Positions 9,471 to 20,800 of a stretch of 64,000 nucleotides of DNA are shown piece after piece. The stretch comes from Artemia franciscana. Its lineage: Eukaryota; Arthropoda; Branchiopoda; Anostraca; Artemiidae. The translations under genes were made by a program, and so were the position numbers. How positions within the stretch are numbered: the first letter of the stretch is position 1; each line of letters opens with the position of its first letter. The notes beneath the pieces were generated by a model. The model had not been told where the DNA came from, searched no databases, and saw nothing but the letters and a program-made list of their open reading frames with translations. The stretch spans positions 58,735,866 through 58,799,865 of the forward strand of contig NC_088866.1 in assembly GCF_032884065.1 (NCBI RefSeq), given 5' to 3'.

Positions 9471-11190
9471 CAAACAGTTCGTGGTAACGAACTGTAGTAA
9501 GGAGCGACCCGGCTCAATAGTAACCAAAACTCTAAAAAATGGAATTTTGATACCAATAGCTATATCAAAAGAATCGCATTTTAATGCTGGTTTTAAATAT
9601 ATAAGTTTCATCAAGTTTAGTCTTACCCATCAAAAGTTACGAGCCTCAGAAAATTTGCGTTATTTTAGAAAATAGGGGGAAACACCCCCTAAAAGTCATA
9701 GAATCTTAACGAAAATCACACCATGAGATTCAGCGTATCAGAGAACCCTTTTGTAGAAGTTTAGAGCTCCTATCTACAAAAATGTGGAATTTGCATTTTT
9801 TGCCAGAAGGCAGATCACGGATGCGTGTTTATTTGTTTTTTTTTTTTGTTTTTTTTTTCCCAGGGGTGATCGTATCGACCCAGTTGTCCTAGAATGTTAC
9901 AAGAGGGCTCATTCTAACGGAAATGAAAAGTTCTAGTGCCCTTTTTAAGTGACCAAAAAAATTGGAGGGCACCTAGGCCCCCTCCCACGCTAATTATTTT
10001 CCCAAAGTCAACGGATCAAAATTCTGAGATAGCCATTTTATTCAGCGTAGTCGAAAAACCTTATAACTATGTCTTTGGGGACGACTTACTCCCCCACAGT
10101 CCCCGTGGGAGGGGCAACAAGTTACAAACTTTGACCTGTGCTTACATATAGTAATGGCTATTGGGAAGTATACAGGCGTTTTCAGGAGGATTTTTTTGGT
10201 TGGGGGGAGGGGTTGAGAAGAGGGGGATATGCTGGGGGAACTTTACATCGAGATTTTGTCATGGGAAAAGAAAACTTCCATGAAGGGAGAGCAGGATTTA
10301 CTAGCATTATTTAAAAAAAAAAATAAAAAAATAAATGTGAAAAAGCTTTTTCAGCTGGAAGTAAGGAACAGCAATAAAACTTAAAACAAACAGAAATTAT
10401 TACCCATATAAGGGGCTCACCTCCTTATGATACCTAGCTCTTTACGCTAAAGTATTTTTAGTAATTTCAACTATTCATTCTACGGATTTTGTGATTCAGG
10501 GGTCATTCTTAATGAATTGGGATAAAATTTAAGCTTTAGTGTAAAGAGCGAGGTACTGACGATGGGGCGAATCCCCTCATATATGTAATAAAAACATGAG
10601 AATACAAAAGTTCTTTACGTAAGCTAATTTTTAAGTTACGTAAATCTTTTACCAATAAAAAGATTTGTAAAAAATTAAAAGTTCTAGTTGCCTTTTTAAT
10701 TAACCAAAAAATCGGAGGGCAACTAGGCTTCGCCCCCGCTCTTTTTTTCTCAAAATCATTCGATCAAAATTGTGAGAAAGCCATTTAGCCCCCCCCCCAA
10801 AAAAAAAATATGCAAATTTCGTTTTGATTATTCCTCTGCGGAGAGCCAAAATCAAAACATGCATTGATTCAAAAGCGTTCAGAAATTAAATAAAAAAAAA
10901 CGAGTTTTTTTAACTGAAAGTAAGGAGCGACATTAAAACTTAAAACGCACAGAAATTACTTCGTATATGAAAGAGGCTGCTTCCTCATCAACGCCCCGCT
11001 CTTTACACTAAAGTTTTTTACTGTTTTAAAAAGAAGAATTGAGAGAAAGAGTCAAACTTTAGCGTAAAGAGCGGGGCGTTGATGAGGAAGCAGCCTCTTT
11101 CATATACGAAGTAATTTCTGTGCGTTTTAAGTTTTAATGTCGCTCCTTACTTTCAGTTAAAAAAACTCGTTTTTTTTTATTTAATATCAA
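9471..11190 (+). repeat. Composite foldback repeat, complete copy (reference copy)
   Basis: The element runs in this order: a terminal hairpin ACAGTTCGT-GGTA-ACGAACTGT; module 1 (about 900 bases, non-coding, with GGTGATCGTATCGACCCAG and an X block around GGAGGGCACCTAGGCCCC); module 2, a shorter foldback (about 10375-10590) around CTCTTTACGCTAAAG; an X' block (about 10677-10785, GGAGGGCAACTAGGC) that is a diverged duplicate of the X block; and module 3, a long near-perfect palindrome (10885-11190) with arms of about 125 bases. No coding potential is seen. At least three other near-complete copies and many fragments lie in the window. It is probably a non-autonomous mobile element of unknown class. 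Confidence 0.85.
10885..11190. repeat. Long near-perfect palindrome (foldback module)
   Basis: The left arm runs from ATTAAATAAAAAAAAACGAG to CTAAAGTTT and the right arm mirrors it to CTCGTTTTTTTTTATTTAAT. Over about 125 bases I find about one mismatch (CACTAAAG on the left where the right arm implies CGCTAAAG). Both arms share variants not found in other copies of the family, namely CGCACAG and GAAAGAGGCTGCTTCCTCAT. The loop is about 40 bases. Confidence 0.9.
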
Positions 11191-11355
11191 AAATAAAACG
11201 AGCAAAGGCAGCTAAAAAAGGATTTAAAAACTAGCTGAACTACCTTAAAAAATAATTTTATTTAAGTCACTGAAAACATAAAAATATAGGAAAACTCCCT
11301 TGTCCAAAGATAGCTCCTTTATTAAAAAAATTAATGTTCTTTTTATTCTTTTTAG

Positions 11356-11526
11356 GTTCTTTGTTCTGAGTGGAACTGGAAACGACCTCAGAATTACCCA
11401 AATGATGATAATTATGAATGCGTTGGCTTGGGACTACCTCACTCAGATGTTACATCGAGGGACTACATTCAAGATAACTCTTTACTAATTAAATTTACTG
11501 TGTTTTTGGACCCTATATTCTCTTGA
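11356..11526 (+). CDS. TRAF-family protein, terminal exon (end of MATH domain)
   Basis: The exon follows a TTTTTAG acceptor, starts in phase 0 and ends at a TGA (11524-11526), giving 56 codons. It encodes NWKRPQN, then CVGLGLPHSDV, then RDYIQDNSLLIKFTVFLDP. This matches the last strands of TRAF MATH domains (F.RP, GFGYP.F, YI.DD.L.I...V). It completes the exon at 5592-5702; the usual GFG is GLG here and the usual DD is DN. A candidate polyadenylation signal AATAAA lies at 11544-11549, about 20 bases after the stop, which would be a very short 3' UTR. Paralogue unknown. Confidence 0.85.
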   Translation, partial: VLCSEWNWKRPQNYPNDDNYECVGLGLPHSDVTSRDYIQDNSLLIKFTVFLDPIFS

Positions 11527-11543
11527 AACTTGTGCGATATAAA

Positions 11544-11549
11544 AATAAA
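11544..11549 (+). promoter_or_regulatory. Candidate polyadenylation signal of the TRAF-family gene
   Basis: An AATAAA hexamer lies 18 bases beyond the stop codon. In sequence this AT-rich the motif is common, so the call depends on position only. Confidence 0.4.
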
Positions 11550-11769
11550 TATATTTAACTAGCTAGTGCTTTTTATGGTGTTCTGCTTCGACAACTGTAA
11601 CTAATTAAAAAACAAACAAAAAAAGCAAAGAGCTCATATGGCACTTGTGATGAGGCCAGAAGAGCTAAGAGCAAGAGCTCATATGGTATGAGCTCTAACA
11701 AAATTTTAAGAATCAATAGATTGATTTAAAAGGAAAATCAGAGGCTTATGCTGATCGGAATTTAAAATA

Positions 11770-12310
11770 AGAGCTCTGAGTCACGATTTCCTTCTAAATA
11801 TCAAAATTCATTCATTCTGTGCACCCTCCCAAGAAGCTTCAGTTTCCCTTAAATCTTTCTTTACAACATCCTTCCACTTCACCCGGGGATGACCTTATTT
11901 CTTGTTTGGTCCTAGTTGGTTGGCCGACAAAGACTATATTTGGAAATCTGTCATCCTTTATCCGCAGAACTTGTCCGAGCCACCTCAATTTTTCTCTCAT
12001 TATTGCCCTAGAATGTGAGATTGAACCATTTTTCTTGTACTGCTTACTGTTGAGATACGGTCAGTCAGTTGGGTACCCCAAACAATCCATTTGCAATTTC
12101 TTTGAAAAACATTTAGCAAATTCTTCTCTGTATTTTGGAGCGCCCAGGTTTCACAGCTGTAATTGACCCATTTCGCTTCCAGTATTTTAATCTTGGTTCG
12201 CAATAAAATGCCTGGAATCTCCTAACATGGAAATCATCCATCTTATATTTGGATCTGACTAAATTTTCCAACTCGTGCTGCTCTTCAACATGCAAATACT
12301 CTCTTGATTG
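11770..12310 (-). mobile_element. RTE-like LINE 3' remnant
   Basis: On the - strand 12203-12000 encodes RTKIKILEA, then ETWALQNTEKNLLNVFQRNC, then WGTQLTDRIS. This is the C-terminal region downstream of the RT in arthropod RTE-type LINEs. The next frame (about 12000-11810) reads LRWLGQVLRIKDDRFPNIVF, the family's usual LRWLGHVLRM..DRLPK. Frameshifts and stops separate the blocks, so it is dead. Three more remnants of the same 3' region lie at 32490-32770, 41130-41460 and 51830-52345. Confidence 0.75.
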
Positions 12311-13090
12311 TCTCTATTATTAAAAAGAAAAAACATTCCCATTGAAAATGTCTATTTTAATAGCCTTTCAAAGTTTTGCAGGTTTACTTATGTTTTTCGA
12401 GATAAATGCCATTGTTTTATCTTATAATACTTATTTAGTTTGCTTATTTCACTAAGTATTTTTAATAGAATGTTGAGAAATTATACTTTGAAGAAATCTT
12501 AGTTTTTCCAACTCATTTAACGACCAGACTGAAAACAACTTTCAGCCTAACTATCTAACCTATTTTATCTTTCAATTCTATTATAGTACATTTAAAAAAA
12601 CGAGCTTTATCACTTTAAAAGATCATTTATAGATATCCTAGGGAAAACTTGTTTCCTCAGAAAACAAAAGCTGAAAGCTTTTACAGATGTCTTTTATGAA
12701 TTGTGTTGGAAAGCCAAAAAGCAGCAGGCCTTCGACTAGCACAATAATGAGACGGTTTAATAGTTTTTTTCTCTTAATAAGAAGGAAAATTTGTGCTGCT
12801 AGCCACTTTTTCCTTACCAACTTTGTTTCATTTAAGCCTGCTAAAAACTATTAAACACATAATAAAAGCTAAACCGGTAAGTTAAGTTTATCTTTCAAGT
12901 TTTAAATATTATTGTTGTCATTCGAAATTATTTGTAGTTTGAAATCATTTGCACTTTGATGCTTCGAGAATAAGGGTGTCCGTAAAATTGGTCAAATTTT
13001 GGGAAAAGCTGAAGTAACAAGGTCAGTGAAAACAAGCTAATTTTTTGAAGTGGCTACGCAGAAATTTACACAATCTGCAATTTTACAATG
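12310..13090. other. AT-rich intergenic sequence, no gene seen
   Basis: No protein or RNA gene recognisable. It lies beyond the TRAF gene's 3' end. Confidence 0.5.
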
Positions 13091-13094
13091 CGGA

Positions 13095-13436
13095 CACAAC
13101 GCTGAAATTTAGGATAGTCACTTTAATTCAATGGGGAGCAAGAGATCAGAAGATGGCATTTGAAGAACAGTGACAATGAACTCAACGCTGAAATTTAGGA
13201 TAGTCACTTTAATTCAATGGGGAGCAAGAGATCAGAAGATGGCATTTGAAGAACAGTGACAATGAACTCAACGCTGAAATTTAGGATAGTCACTTTAATT
13301 CAATGGGGAGCAAGAGATCAGAAGATGGCATTTGAAGAACAGTGACAATGAACTCAACGCTGAAATTTAGGATAGTCACTTTAATTCAATGGGGAGCAAG
13401 AGATCAGAAGATGGCATTTGAAGAACAGTGACAATG
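13095..13436. repeat. 86-bp minisatellite, about four near-identical copies
   Basis: Units with AACTCAACGCTGAAATTTAG start at 13179, 13265 and 13351, exactly 86 bases apart. A first partial unit begins about 13095, and the last ends at about 13436 with AACAGTGACAATGAA. The copies look identical by eye, indicating very recent expansion or assembly duplication. Confidence 0.95.
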
Positions 13437-13639
13437 AAACCTGGTTGTTTCAGTTGGTTAGGTGGAACTTCCACAGCCATATATCTTTAATAAAGAAATC
13501 AAGGAAGTCAGAAATTCAATTTTTAATGAAAAATATTTCCGTATGCGGTTGCGTAGTTTTTAATATTAGTGGGTACCCAATTTCCAAAACGGAACCGCGA
13601 GTGAAAAATCTGCTAAATAAAGGTAAAAACGGTGGCCGG

Positions 13640-13830
13640 AGCTTATCTCCCCCCTCCCCTACGGAAAATATCTCCCCGAAATATACCCTCCTTGTAAAAT
13701 ATCTATCCGTAAAATACCCTTCTCGGAAAATACCCCTCATATAAAATATTCCATCCCTACTTAATATATACCCCGTAGCCGAAACCTCCCTAGAAGCCCC
13801 CCCAGAAAATGACCCATGACCCCCCGTGGA
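13640..13830. repeat. Degenerate short tandem repeat (17-20 bp units)
   Basis: Roughly ten units of the form CCGTAAAATACCC are recognisable, such as CGGAAAATATCTCCCC, TCCGTAAAATACCC and CGGAAAATACCCC. The C-rich/A-rich alternation leaves the - strand open (13911-13516), but the encoded sequence is just the repeat. Similar short alternations (CATGGAGGAATTT, CATGGGGGAAGA) occur in module 1 of the composite repeat. Confidence 0.6.
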
Positions 13831-13867
13831 GTATATAGAAAAATAAAAACGATGAAGTCTAATGGAA

Positions 13868-14030
13868 TAAAACAACAAAAAATTGAAAAAATAAAAAGAC
13901 CACTGCTGCAACTTCCACTAAAACAACAAAAAATTGAAAATTGAAAATTGAAAAATTGAAACAGTGAGATGTTAGAAAAAAAACAACAAAAAATTGAAAA
14001 AATAAAAAGACCACTGCTGCAACTTCCAGG
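13868..14030. repeat. Direct duplication of about 45 bp
   Basis: AACAACAAAAAATTGAAAAA, followed by TAAAAAGACCACTGCTGCAA and CTTCCA, occurs at about 13871-13916 and again at about 13982-14028. Shorter ATTGAAA runs lie between. Confidence 0.8.
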
Positions 14031-14034
14031 AATT

Positions 14035-15379
14035 CACTTTTTCATGTAGCAGTATATTTTAAGCCGTCAGCTTAGTTTTATTAGTTTAAAATGCAATTAT
14101 TTGAATTAGTTTTTCCTTTCTTTAAAATTAATTTCTTTGAAATGTATGGAAAACTAAACCGCAAATCATTTACTGATTTCCGAATTTGAAATATTGTTTC
14201 AGTAAACAAATATATCGCTTCAAAATTGACGACTGACCTTTAAAAAGTTTTATTTAGGCATTAATTTTTTTAAATTTTTGAATGAAATGGAATTAAAGTG
14301 AACAAAAACACATAAGAAAGCGTCTTTTTAAAATTGTAAACTCAATTAGAAGCCAAAAAGGTGTCTATTCTAAGATACCAATTTTTCCCCATGTAAGTTT
14401 TTTTTTTTTTTAGTTTTGCAAAATAAGTTTCTGTTCTGTACCAATATTTTTTCCAGTGGCCCCACAAATAAAATTCTGTGAGTTTGGGCTTTGAGGGGCG
14501 GTAGTCTCATTTTTATTTGTGGAAGTTTCTGTTTTTTTAATTTTAGTATGAGTGTTCAATTGAATTTCTGTTCTTTTTGGGTTTCATGTATTGGTTTTTT
14601 GCATTTCTGCTCGATTTAGCTTTGAATAATCGAATGACTTTGTGACTGCTCGTGGTTGGTTTTAATATCCCTCTTTATTTTTCTTTTTTAAAAAATCTGA
14701 AAAAAATTGTTTTTCAGCTAACAAATAAAAATTTAACATGTTGTATTCATTGTAGGTTTGAAAATATTAAAAGGGTAAAAACTATTTATGTTTCCAAATA
14801 ATTCCCAGATCATCCAATACGCTTGTCCCATGCTTAGGAATTGAAAAATATTTAGACGAAATGTTTATTAATGCTTCGTATATTCTATTTGAGTAATACA
14901 ACAATTGCTGCAATATAGATTCAAATGCCATATCCGTGTGAATAAGTGCTTCTACTATTCCTAAAATTTCCGGGATTCTCAGAATCTCCCTAAAATAAAA
15001 TTAGGCTCTCTGAAGTTTCCCCAAAAACCAAAACTGTGAGCAAAAATTAATGCTTTGTTTTTTTATGTTAACAACTGAATATTAACAAAAATTGATTTCC
15101 TCAGTAGTTCCAGGGGACTAAATTTTCCAGAAAAACTTCAGATTATCCCCAATGGAACAGGTTGGGGGAGTTAGGGGTGACCCCAAAGCTATTTTTGAAA
15201 ATGTTTTTTGGGGTAATTTCATTGAAGGAATCGAACCCCCATCTCTCTGATTTTGAAACATACCATTTCTGTCTCTTCGTTTTAAAATTAAGGGGAAGTC
15301 TTTGCCCCTCCCATCTATATTCTCAGGAAGTATAACCCCCTCAGAAGCACAGGAGTGGATATCCGTAGAATAACATAAT

Positions 15380-15380
<1 letters not shown>
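14035..15380. other. Intergenic sequence; possible worn SINE near 15210-15290
   Basis: No gene seen. On the - strand at about 15238-15228 GGGGGTTCGATTCC is a good B-box and is preceded by tRNA-like arm sequence, but no convincing A-box was found. This may be a SINE relic. Confidence 0.35.
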
Positions 15381-15560
<180 letters not shown>

Positions 15561-16203
15561 ATCGATTTTATAATCTAAAATCTTTGAGTTAGAGTGACTG
15601 TCAAGTGAGGCCTAGAAAGTAAACGCTCCACGAGCCATAGATGTACGATCTCTTCACTTGGTATATCCCATAGAACAGAAACCAATCTGATTAGCATTGC
15701 TTTAAAAGGTCAATTTTCTTGGCTCAGTTTAGAAACAAACTTTGAGATATGTGCTGAAGCTAAAACTGCCCCATGAACTGTTAAGTCATAAAATGAAGTT
15801 TCTTAAACTTCTTTTATTTCAGATAAATACTAGAATGGATTATTTTTCGTTTTGTGGTTGTTTTGATTCTAACAAATCAATATCAAATGTTTCTGTTAGC
15901 GATAGTTAAAAGGAGGTTTTAAGAAAATTCTTGAGCTGTATGTTGTGGATAAATAAATAAGTAACATGCAAACTAGCTTTATTTAATGACTTGAAAAATA
16001 CATAGATGTTTTTGCCCTTCTAGCAGACTTTTAAACTTTTTTTCTGGATTAGAAAACATTGATTGAAATGATGTAATCAAACTAAAAACTGCTAACAAGA
16101 AACGTTTTCTTCGTATCTTAGAATTCGCTTAGACTCTGCTGTTAAACTTAGTTTAAGATATAAAGATTCAAAATAAAATGTTTTAAAAACTTTGCACCAG
16201 TGC

Positions 16204-16281
16204 TTAAAAAACCCTGTAGTGAACGCCGCGGAAAACAATATGCTAAAAACCCTGTAGTGAACGCCGCGGAAAACAATATGC
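16204..16281. repeat. 38-bp tandem duplication
   Basis: ACCCTGTAGTGAACGCCGCG and its continuation through AACAATATGCT occur twice, 38 bases apart, without visible differences. Confidence 0.95.
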
Positions 16282-16289
16282 TCCTCTAA

Positions 16290-16975
16290 AAGCAATGTTT
16301 AAAAAAGAGGCATAAGCGCACGAGGGTATTGTGGCCCAGACCCCACCAAAATCCTAAATTTGTTGCGAATATCTGGACATTTTTATTAACAATTGAATAT
16401 GTTTATCACAACCCTCTGCCCAGCCCAACAAAAAAGACCAACGAATGTAGGCTACACCTTAAAGGGTGCGTTTTGCATAACATAAACAAGCTCCCTGATT
16501 ACAACATTTCATACTCTGATGCGGTGTTCTATTTCGGTAAAATGTCAAACTAAAAATAAATTGTACTTAATTGTCAATGTATCACAGATTTTCCGGTAGC
16601 TGTCAATTCCGTAGTATGCTCGTTTAATGCTTAGTTTAAAGTTTAACTTGTCAATCAGTGAATCTTATGTTGTAATAAAACTCTTGAAACTGAATCATCA
16701 AAAGTCAATTGAAGAAAGAGAATGATAAATGGTGCAGGTTTTTTATTCATTAGTAAAAAAAAAAAAACACACACAGAAAAAGTAGAATGCGTGGATGAGA
16801 GTTATGTGGTATTTAAAGCCTAATTGTCCTAATTGATGTAATAAAAGTGACAAAGATTGTACACCTTGGAAGACTTATGCACAAATGGCAGAGAGCCGAT
16901 TCACACATTTCTTAATTCGTGTATATGATATTTTTTAAAAAGACAACCCCTTCTCCTCTTTAATTGAAAGAAATT
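16290..16975. other. Intergenic sequence, no supported gene
   Basis: A + strand frame of 74 codons (16329-16553) is the longest. It encodes no motif I recognise and lacks splice context. I list it only as uncertain. Confidence 0.4.
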
Positions 16976-17115
16976 AAATTTAGAGAAATACAAAAATTTT
17001 TCAACTGGAAGCAAGGAGCAACATTAAAACTTAAAACAAACAGAAATTATTCATTATATAAGGTGGGCTGCCCCCCCCCACATTCCCTCGCTCTTTGCAC
17101 AAAGTTTTAACTTTT
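16975..17115 (+). repeat. Composite repeat fragment (module 2 left arm)
   Basis: GCAAGGAGCAACATTAAAAC, AAACAAACAGAAATTATT and the C-rich block leading to CCTCGCTCTTTGCACAAAG match module 2 of the composite family. The copy is cut off after the arm. Confidence 0.75.
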
Positions 17116-17629
17116 TTCATAATTCTTTGAGTAAGACTGTTCAAACACACGACCCGTTGGGCCTGAATCAGAAATTTTGAAGAACTTTAATACTTTATCG
17201 TAAAGACTTTGGAATTTAGTTAATAACTTATATATAACACATGAAAACAAAAAAAGGAAGTAATAAATGAAAAGAGAAAAATCAAATAGGTGAAAAACGA
17301 GGATTTTATCAGCCAGTAGCAAAATATGAAAAACAAGTAAATATTTCGACAAGGACCTCCGCCAAGTCGTCCTCAGTGCTCAAAAAATAAGAAAGAGGAA
17401 AAAAAGAAACAAAGAAGAACAAAATCTAACCTTCTTAAGTGAACTGTACGAGAGGAAAAAGGACACCGAACCAAACAACAAAAACCGACTTGAAATCAAT
17501 GAAAGAGAAGTTACCAATTAGATTGAATAAGTATCCTTTGCCTTGCAACAGATTTTGCCTGTCTACAATTTTGGTTTTCATTAGATATGCGGACAGGTTG
17601 TCTTAAATTAGACTGGGTGAAAATTAATA

Positions 17630-17860
17630 TTAAATTACTCCGCGTATGAAAGGGGCTTTTACTCCTCAACGCCCCGCTCTTTACGCTATAGTTTTTTACT
17701 GTTTTGAAAAGTAGAGTTAAGAGAAAGAGTCAAACTTTAGCGTATAGAGCGGGGCGTTGAGGAGGAAAAGCCCCTTTCATATACGGAGTAATTTCTGTTC
17801 GTTTTAAGTTTTAATGTCGCTCCTTACTTTCATTTCAAAAATTATTTTTTTTTGTTTAAT
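17630..17860. repeat. Solo foldback element
   Basis: The arms run CCGCGTATGAAAGGGGCTTT to CTCTTTACGCTATAG and CTTTAGCGTATAGAGC to the mirrored CGTTCGTTTTAAG end. Both arms carry the GGGGCTTTT variant. The left arm is truncated, and the right continues to the T-rich end. Confidence 0.85.
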
Positions 17861-20800
17861 CCAATGAAAGGGCTGACCCAGAAAGCACCATCGCTCTGAT
17901 GATGGTTGTTTTTTCAGCTCTTTAGTATGGATAATTTAAAAAATATATAACATAAGTATGAGTTTCTTATTATTAAAACCATATGAAACAATCCCTTCAG
18001 AGGATGGGTGCCTGTTTGAGCTTTGCTGGGTTGAACTTTTTAGGATTACACATATAGCTGCACACAATTGTATCAGAGACTAAACACAAAGAATTTTCGA
18101 AATAACATCCCCGTTTGGAAGCAAATTTTGTAAAACTGCTAAAAAAAAAAATCTAGGTTTTAAGCATATAAATACGCTGGTTTTAGTCTTTCCCCAACTT
18201 AAATCATACCTAAATTAATTTTTGCATAAATGATCATGATCCTTACGTAACAATGAACAAGATAAAAATTGATATTTTTTTTGTAGTTTATTGGCATTGG
18301 AACAGTGCGTAAAATTCCATTTAACATGATGCTAAAAAAAGAAATAGTTTTTTTTAACCTTGCTAGTACTTTGTTCTCTTTTAATGTTTATTTTCCAGTC
18401 TACTATTGGCGCCAATAAAAGCAAGTGAAATGGCTGTCATTTTGGTTTTAAGTTTAAACATTTGCTTTTATCTCACCTGTCAGGTCAATTATTTATCTAC
18501 TACTCAAACAAAAAACTTATTTAGTTTCTGAGCGAAAAAGTTTGTTTTGAGCCAAGTTATATTATAATTATGACAACATCTAAAAAGTTAAACTTGTTAA
18601 TATAAGATGGGCCAAGGTTGGAAATTCACTTTCAAAATGGATTTCAAGTGTTTGGTAAAATCTGACCACAGATATTTTTTTTTTGAAAATTCAAATTCAA
18701 AATTTACAAGAAAAGCTTGAATTAATTTAAAACCAGGAGTGGAGCTATTGTAAAGTAACCAAACATCAACTGCATGGACACATTTAATATAGTTATAAAC
18801 ATATAGGACTATACAAAATAAGAAAATTCTAGGGTGCCGACCTTAATATGAATCAAAGCTATAAAGTGCCAAAAACACATAAAAACTTGTTTCGAAACTT
18901 TTCGTGTCTAAGAAGGAAAAATGACATTTGAAAATATTCTAATTAGCAAAAGCATTCAAATATTTTTTTTCTTCTTCTTTTTTTTTAAGGACTGGTTTAG
19001 ACAGTATTCGGTTAAAAAACAGCCTTTAAAAAAAAATTAAACTAAATATATAAACTAAATTTTATAGATTTCTAATAATAAAAAAAAAACAGCAAGAAAA
19101 ATAATTTCAATAAAATCTTGAATTTCGACGGATGTTTTTAAACCACCATACAATATAGGAACATTTTTTTTTCATGTTTAGTAACTAGGTGGCACAATAG
19201 GAATATGAAATTATTTTCCAAATCTCGATGACCGACTGAAACTACTAACCGGTGCAAATATTTAGTAGCTAGCAGTCATGCCTGTCTGATTACAGGCATG
19301 CCCTTTGTCAGAATCTGAAAAAATTTGCCCCCCCCCTCTCATCGCAAATTATGAAGTTGCTTACCCTCAAAAACATTTCCCTGAAAACTTCAATTCCATC
19401 CCCTAGCCGTATGACTTAAAAGGTAAGTCTCACTAAGACACAAATTAGGATATGTTCATTTATAAAAAAGCACACCCACCCCACTCCTTGCCTTTAGTCT
19501 TACCTTTTGCATCCGCATTTTAGTCCGATATCAAAATTTCTCCAGACTCATACCATTTTTTATGAAAGAAACATTGGATTTGGGCTCGAATCCACAACCC
19601 TGTGATTAAGAATCTTATCGATCAAACGCTGTACCAAAAAAGGTAGAGAAACTTGTCTTGTGGGTTTTACACTTTTTCTGTATTTATATATAAAATAAGC
19701 AGATTTTTTTGGAGTTCAGGAACATAGCCAATTATTAATTGTGTTTTGTGCACGGTTCATCAAGCAAAGGGGGAGTTTCACGCCTTGTAATACATCCCCT
19801 GTCACGCTGAATAACATCCATTCATAAAATACTTTCCTTTATTTGTTTTTTCCAGCAGGAGCAGGCCGTTTTTCACCTCGCCTGGCACTTGAAATTTAAA
19901 TGTAACGCGGGAGCATTACTGTAATAAATCCCCCAAAAAACCTGTAATAAGTAAATAATATACTGTCTATATGTTATTTTTTCATAGTTTAGCTGGGTAT
20001 ATGCAGACCTATCCAGATCTTGCACTAGTGGTTTAAATTAAACCAGATATTTCAATAGGTCTCATGTCCACTACCTTTATAAGTTTAAAGGCAAAACAAA
20101 ATATTTTCAAACGAAGTTTTGCTTGCAGCTGTTTAGATAGTTAGAATTTAGAGGATATTCTCTAAGAGAGAACTAAAACAGAATTTTTTTTTTTAAAACG
20201 TCTATCTAGAAAACCCAGCCATATTTTCTACGCAAAAGCTGAAAATGCAGACTCAGGCTGATCAAGTAGCAGCAATTCTTGAAAATGAAAGGGGGCAAGA
20301 AATTTTTCAATTTTTTTTTTCAAATGAAGACACAAAAATGGTACTATAACAGAGGCAATCTCCCCCCTAATTGGTCCCACTTAGCTCCTCTAGTAATTCA
20401 CAGCAATATAGCTAAAGATTCAAGGATAGATAGTTTATTACAAAGAAAATATTCTTTAATTTCCTGAGATTACAATTAGTTTACATCGATACAAAAATAT
20501 ATTTTTGCGATAATATGAGATCCAACTTAAATAAAAAACAGCTAGGTACTCAAATAAAGACTGCACTCTCAGAAGCTTTCAGCAAATTTTTGAAGAAAAT
20601 ATTTATTTTTTTTCGGAAACTTAAGTTTTCACATTATAAATTCGTTTTCTGAAAAGAGCTTCCTTCTATTTTGTAGAACTCTCTCTAAAAGCGTGTTGAA
20701 ACTAACAACTTTCTATCAAGGTAGAATCAAATTTTCCTTTTTGAAATGAGTAAGATGTTCCCTCCTTTGTGAATAAAAAAAACATAACTAATGGAAACTT

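Larger units (their letters stand above)
5703..11355 (+). other. Intron of the TRAF-family gene
   Basis: The intron of about 5.65 kb has a GTAATA donor and a TTTTTAG acceptor. It holds a truncated foldback (5945-6165), the CXC-domain remnant (6290-6700), small duplications and a full composite repeat (9471-11190) that ends about 165 bases before the terminal exon. No additional exon is needed: both flanking exons are phase 0, and the joined protein reads through the end of a MATH domain without a gap. Confidence 0.75.

Noticed and set aside
9471..11190. CRISPR-like or satellite interpretation of the repeated CTTTACGCTAAAG motifs
   Set aside because: The repeats are dispersed, palindromic modules of a mobile-type element in an intron-bearing genome. 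There is no regular spacer array.
19560..19645. Possible tRNA gene on the - strand
   Set aside because: A and B boxes are approximate and I could not fold acceptor and anticodon stems, so it is listed only as a tRNA-like relic.
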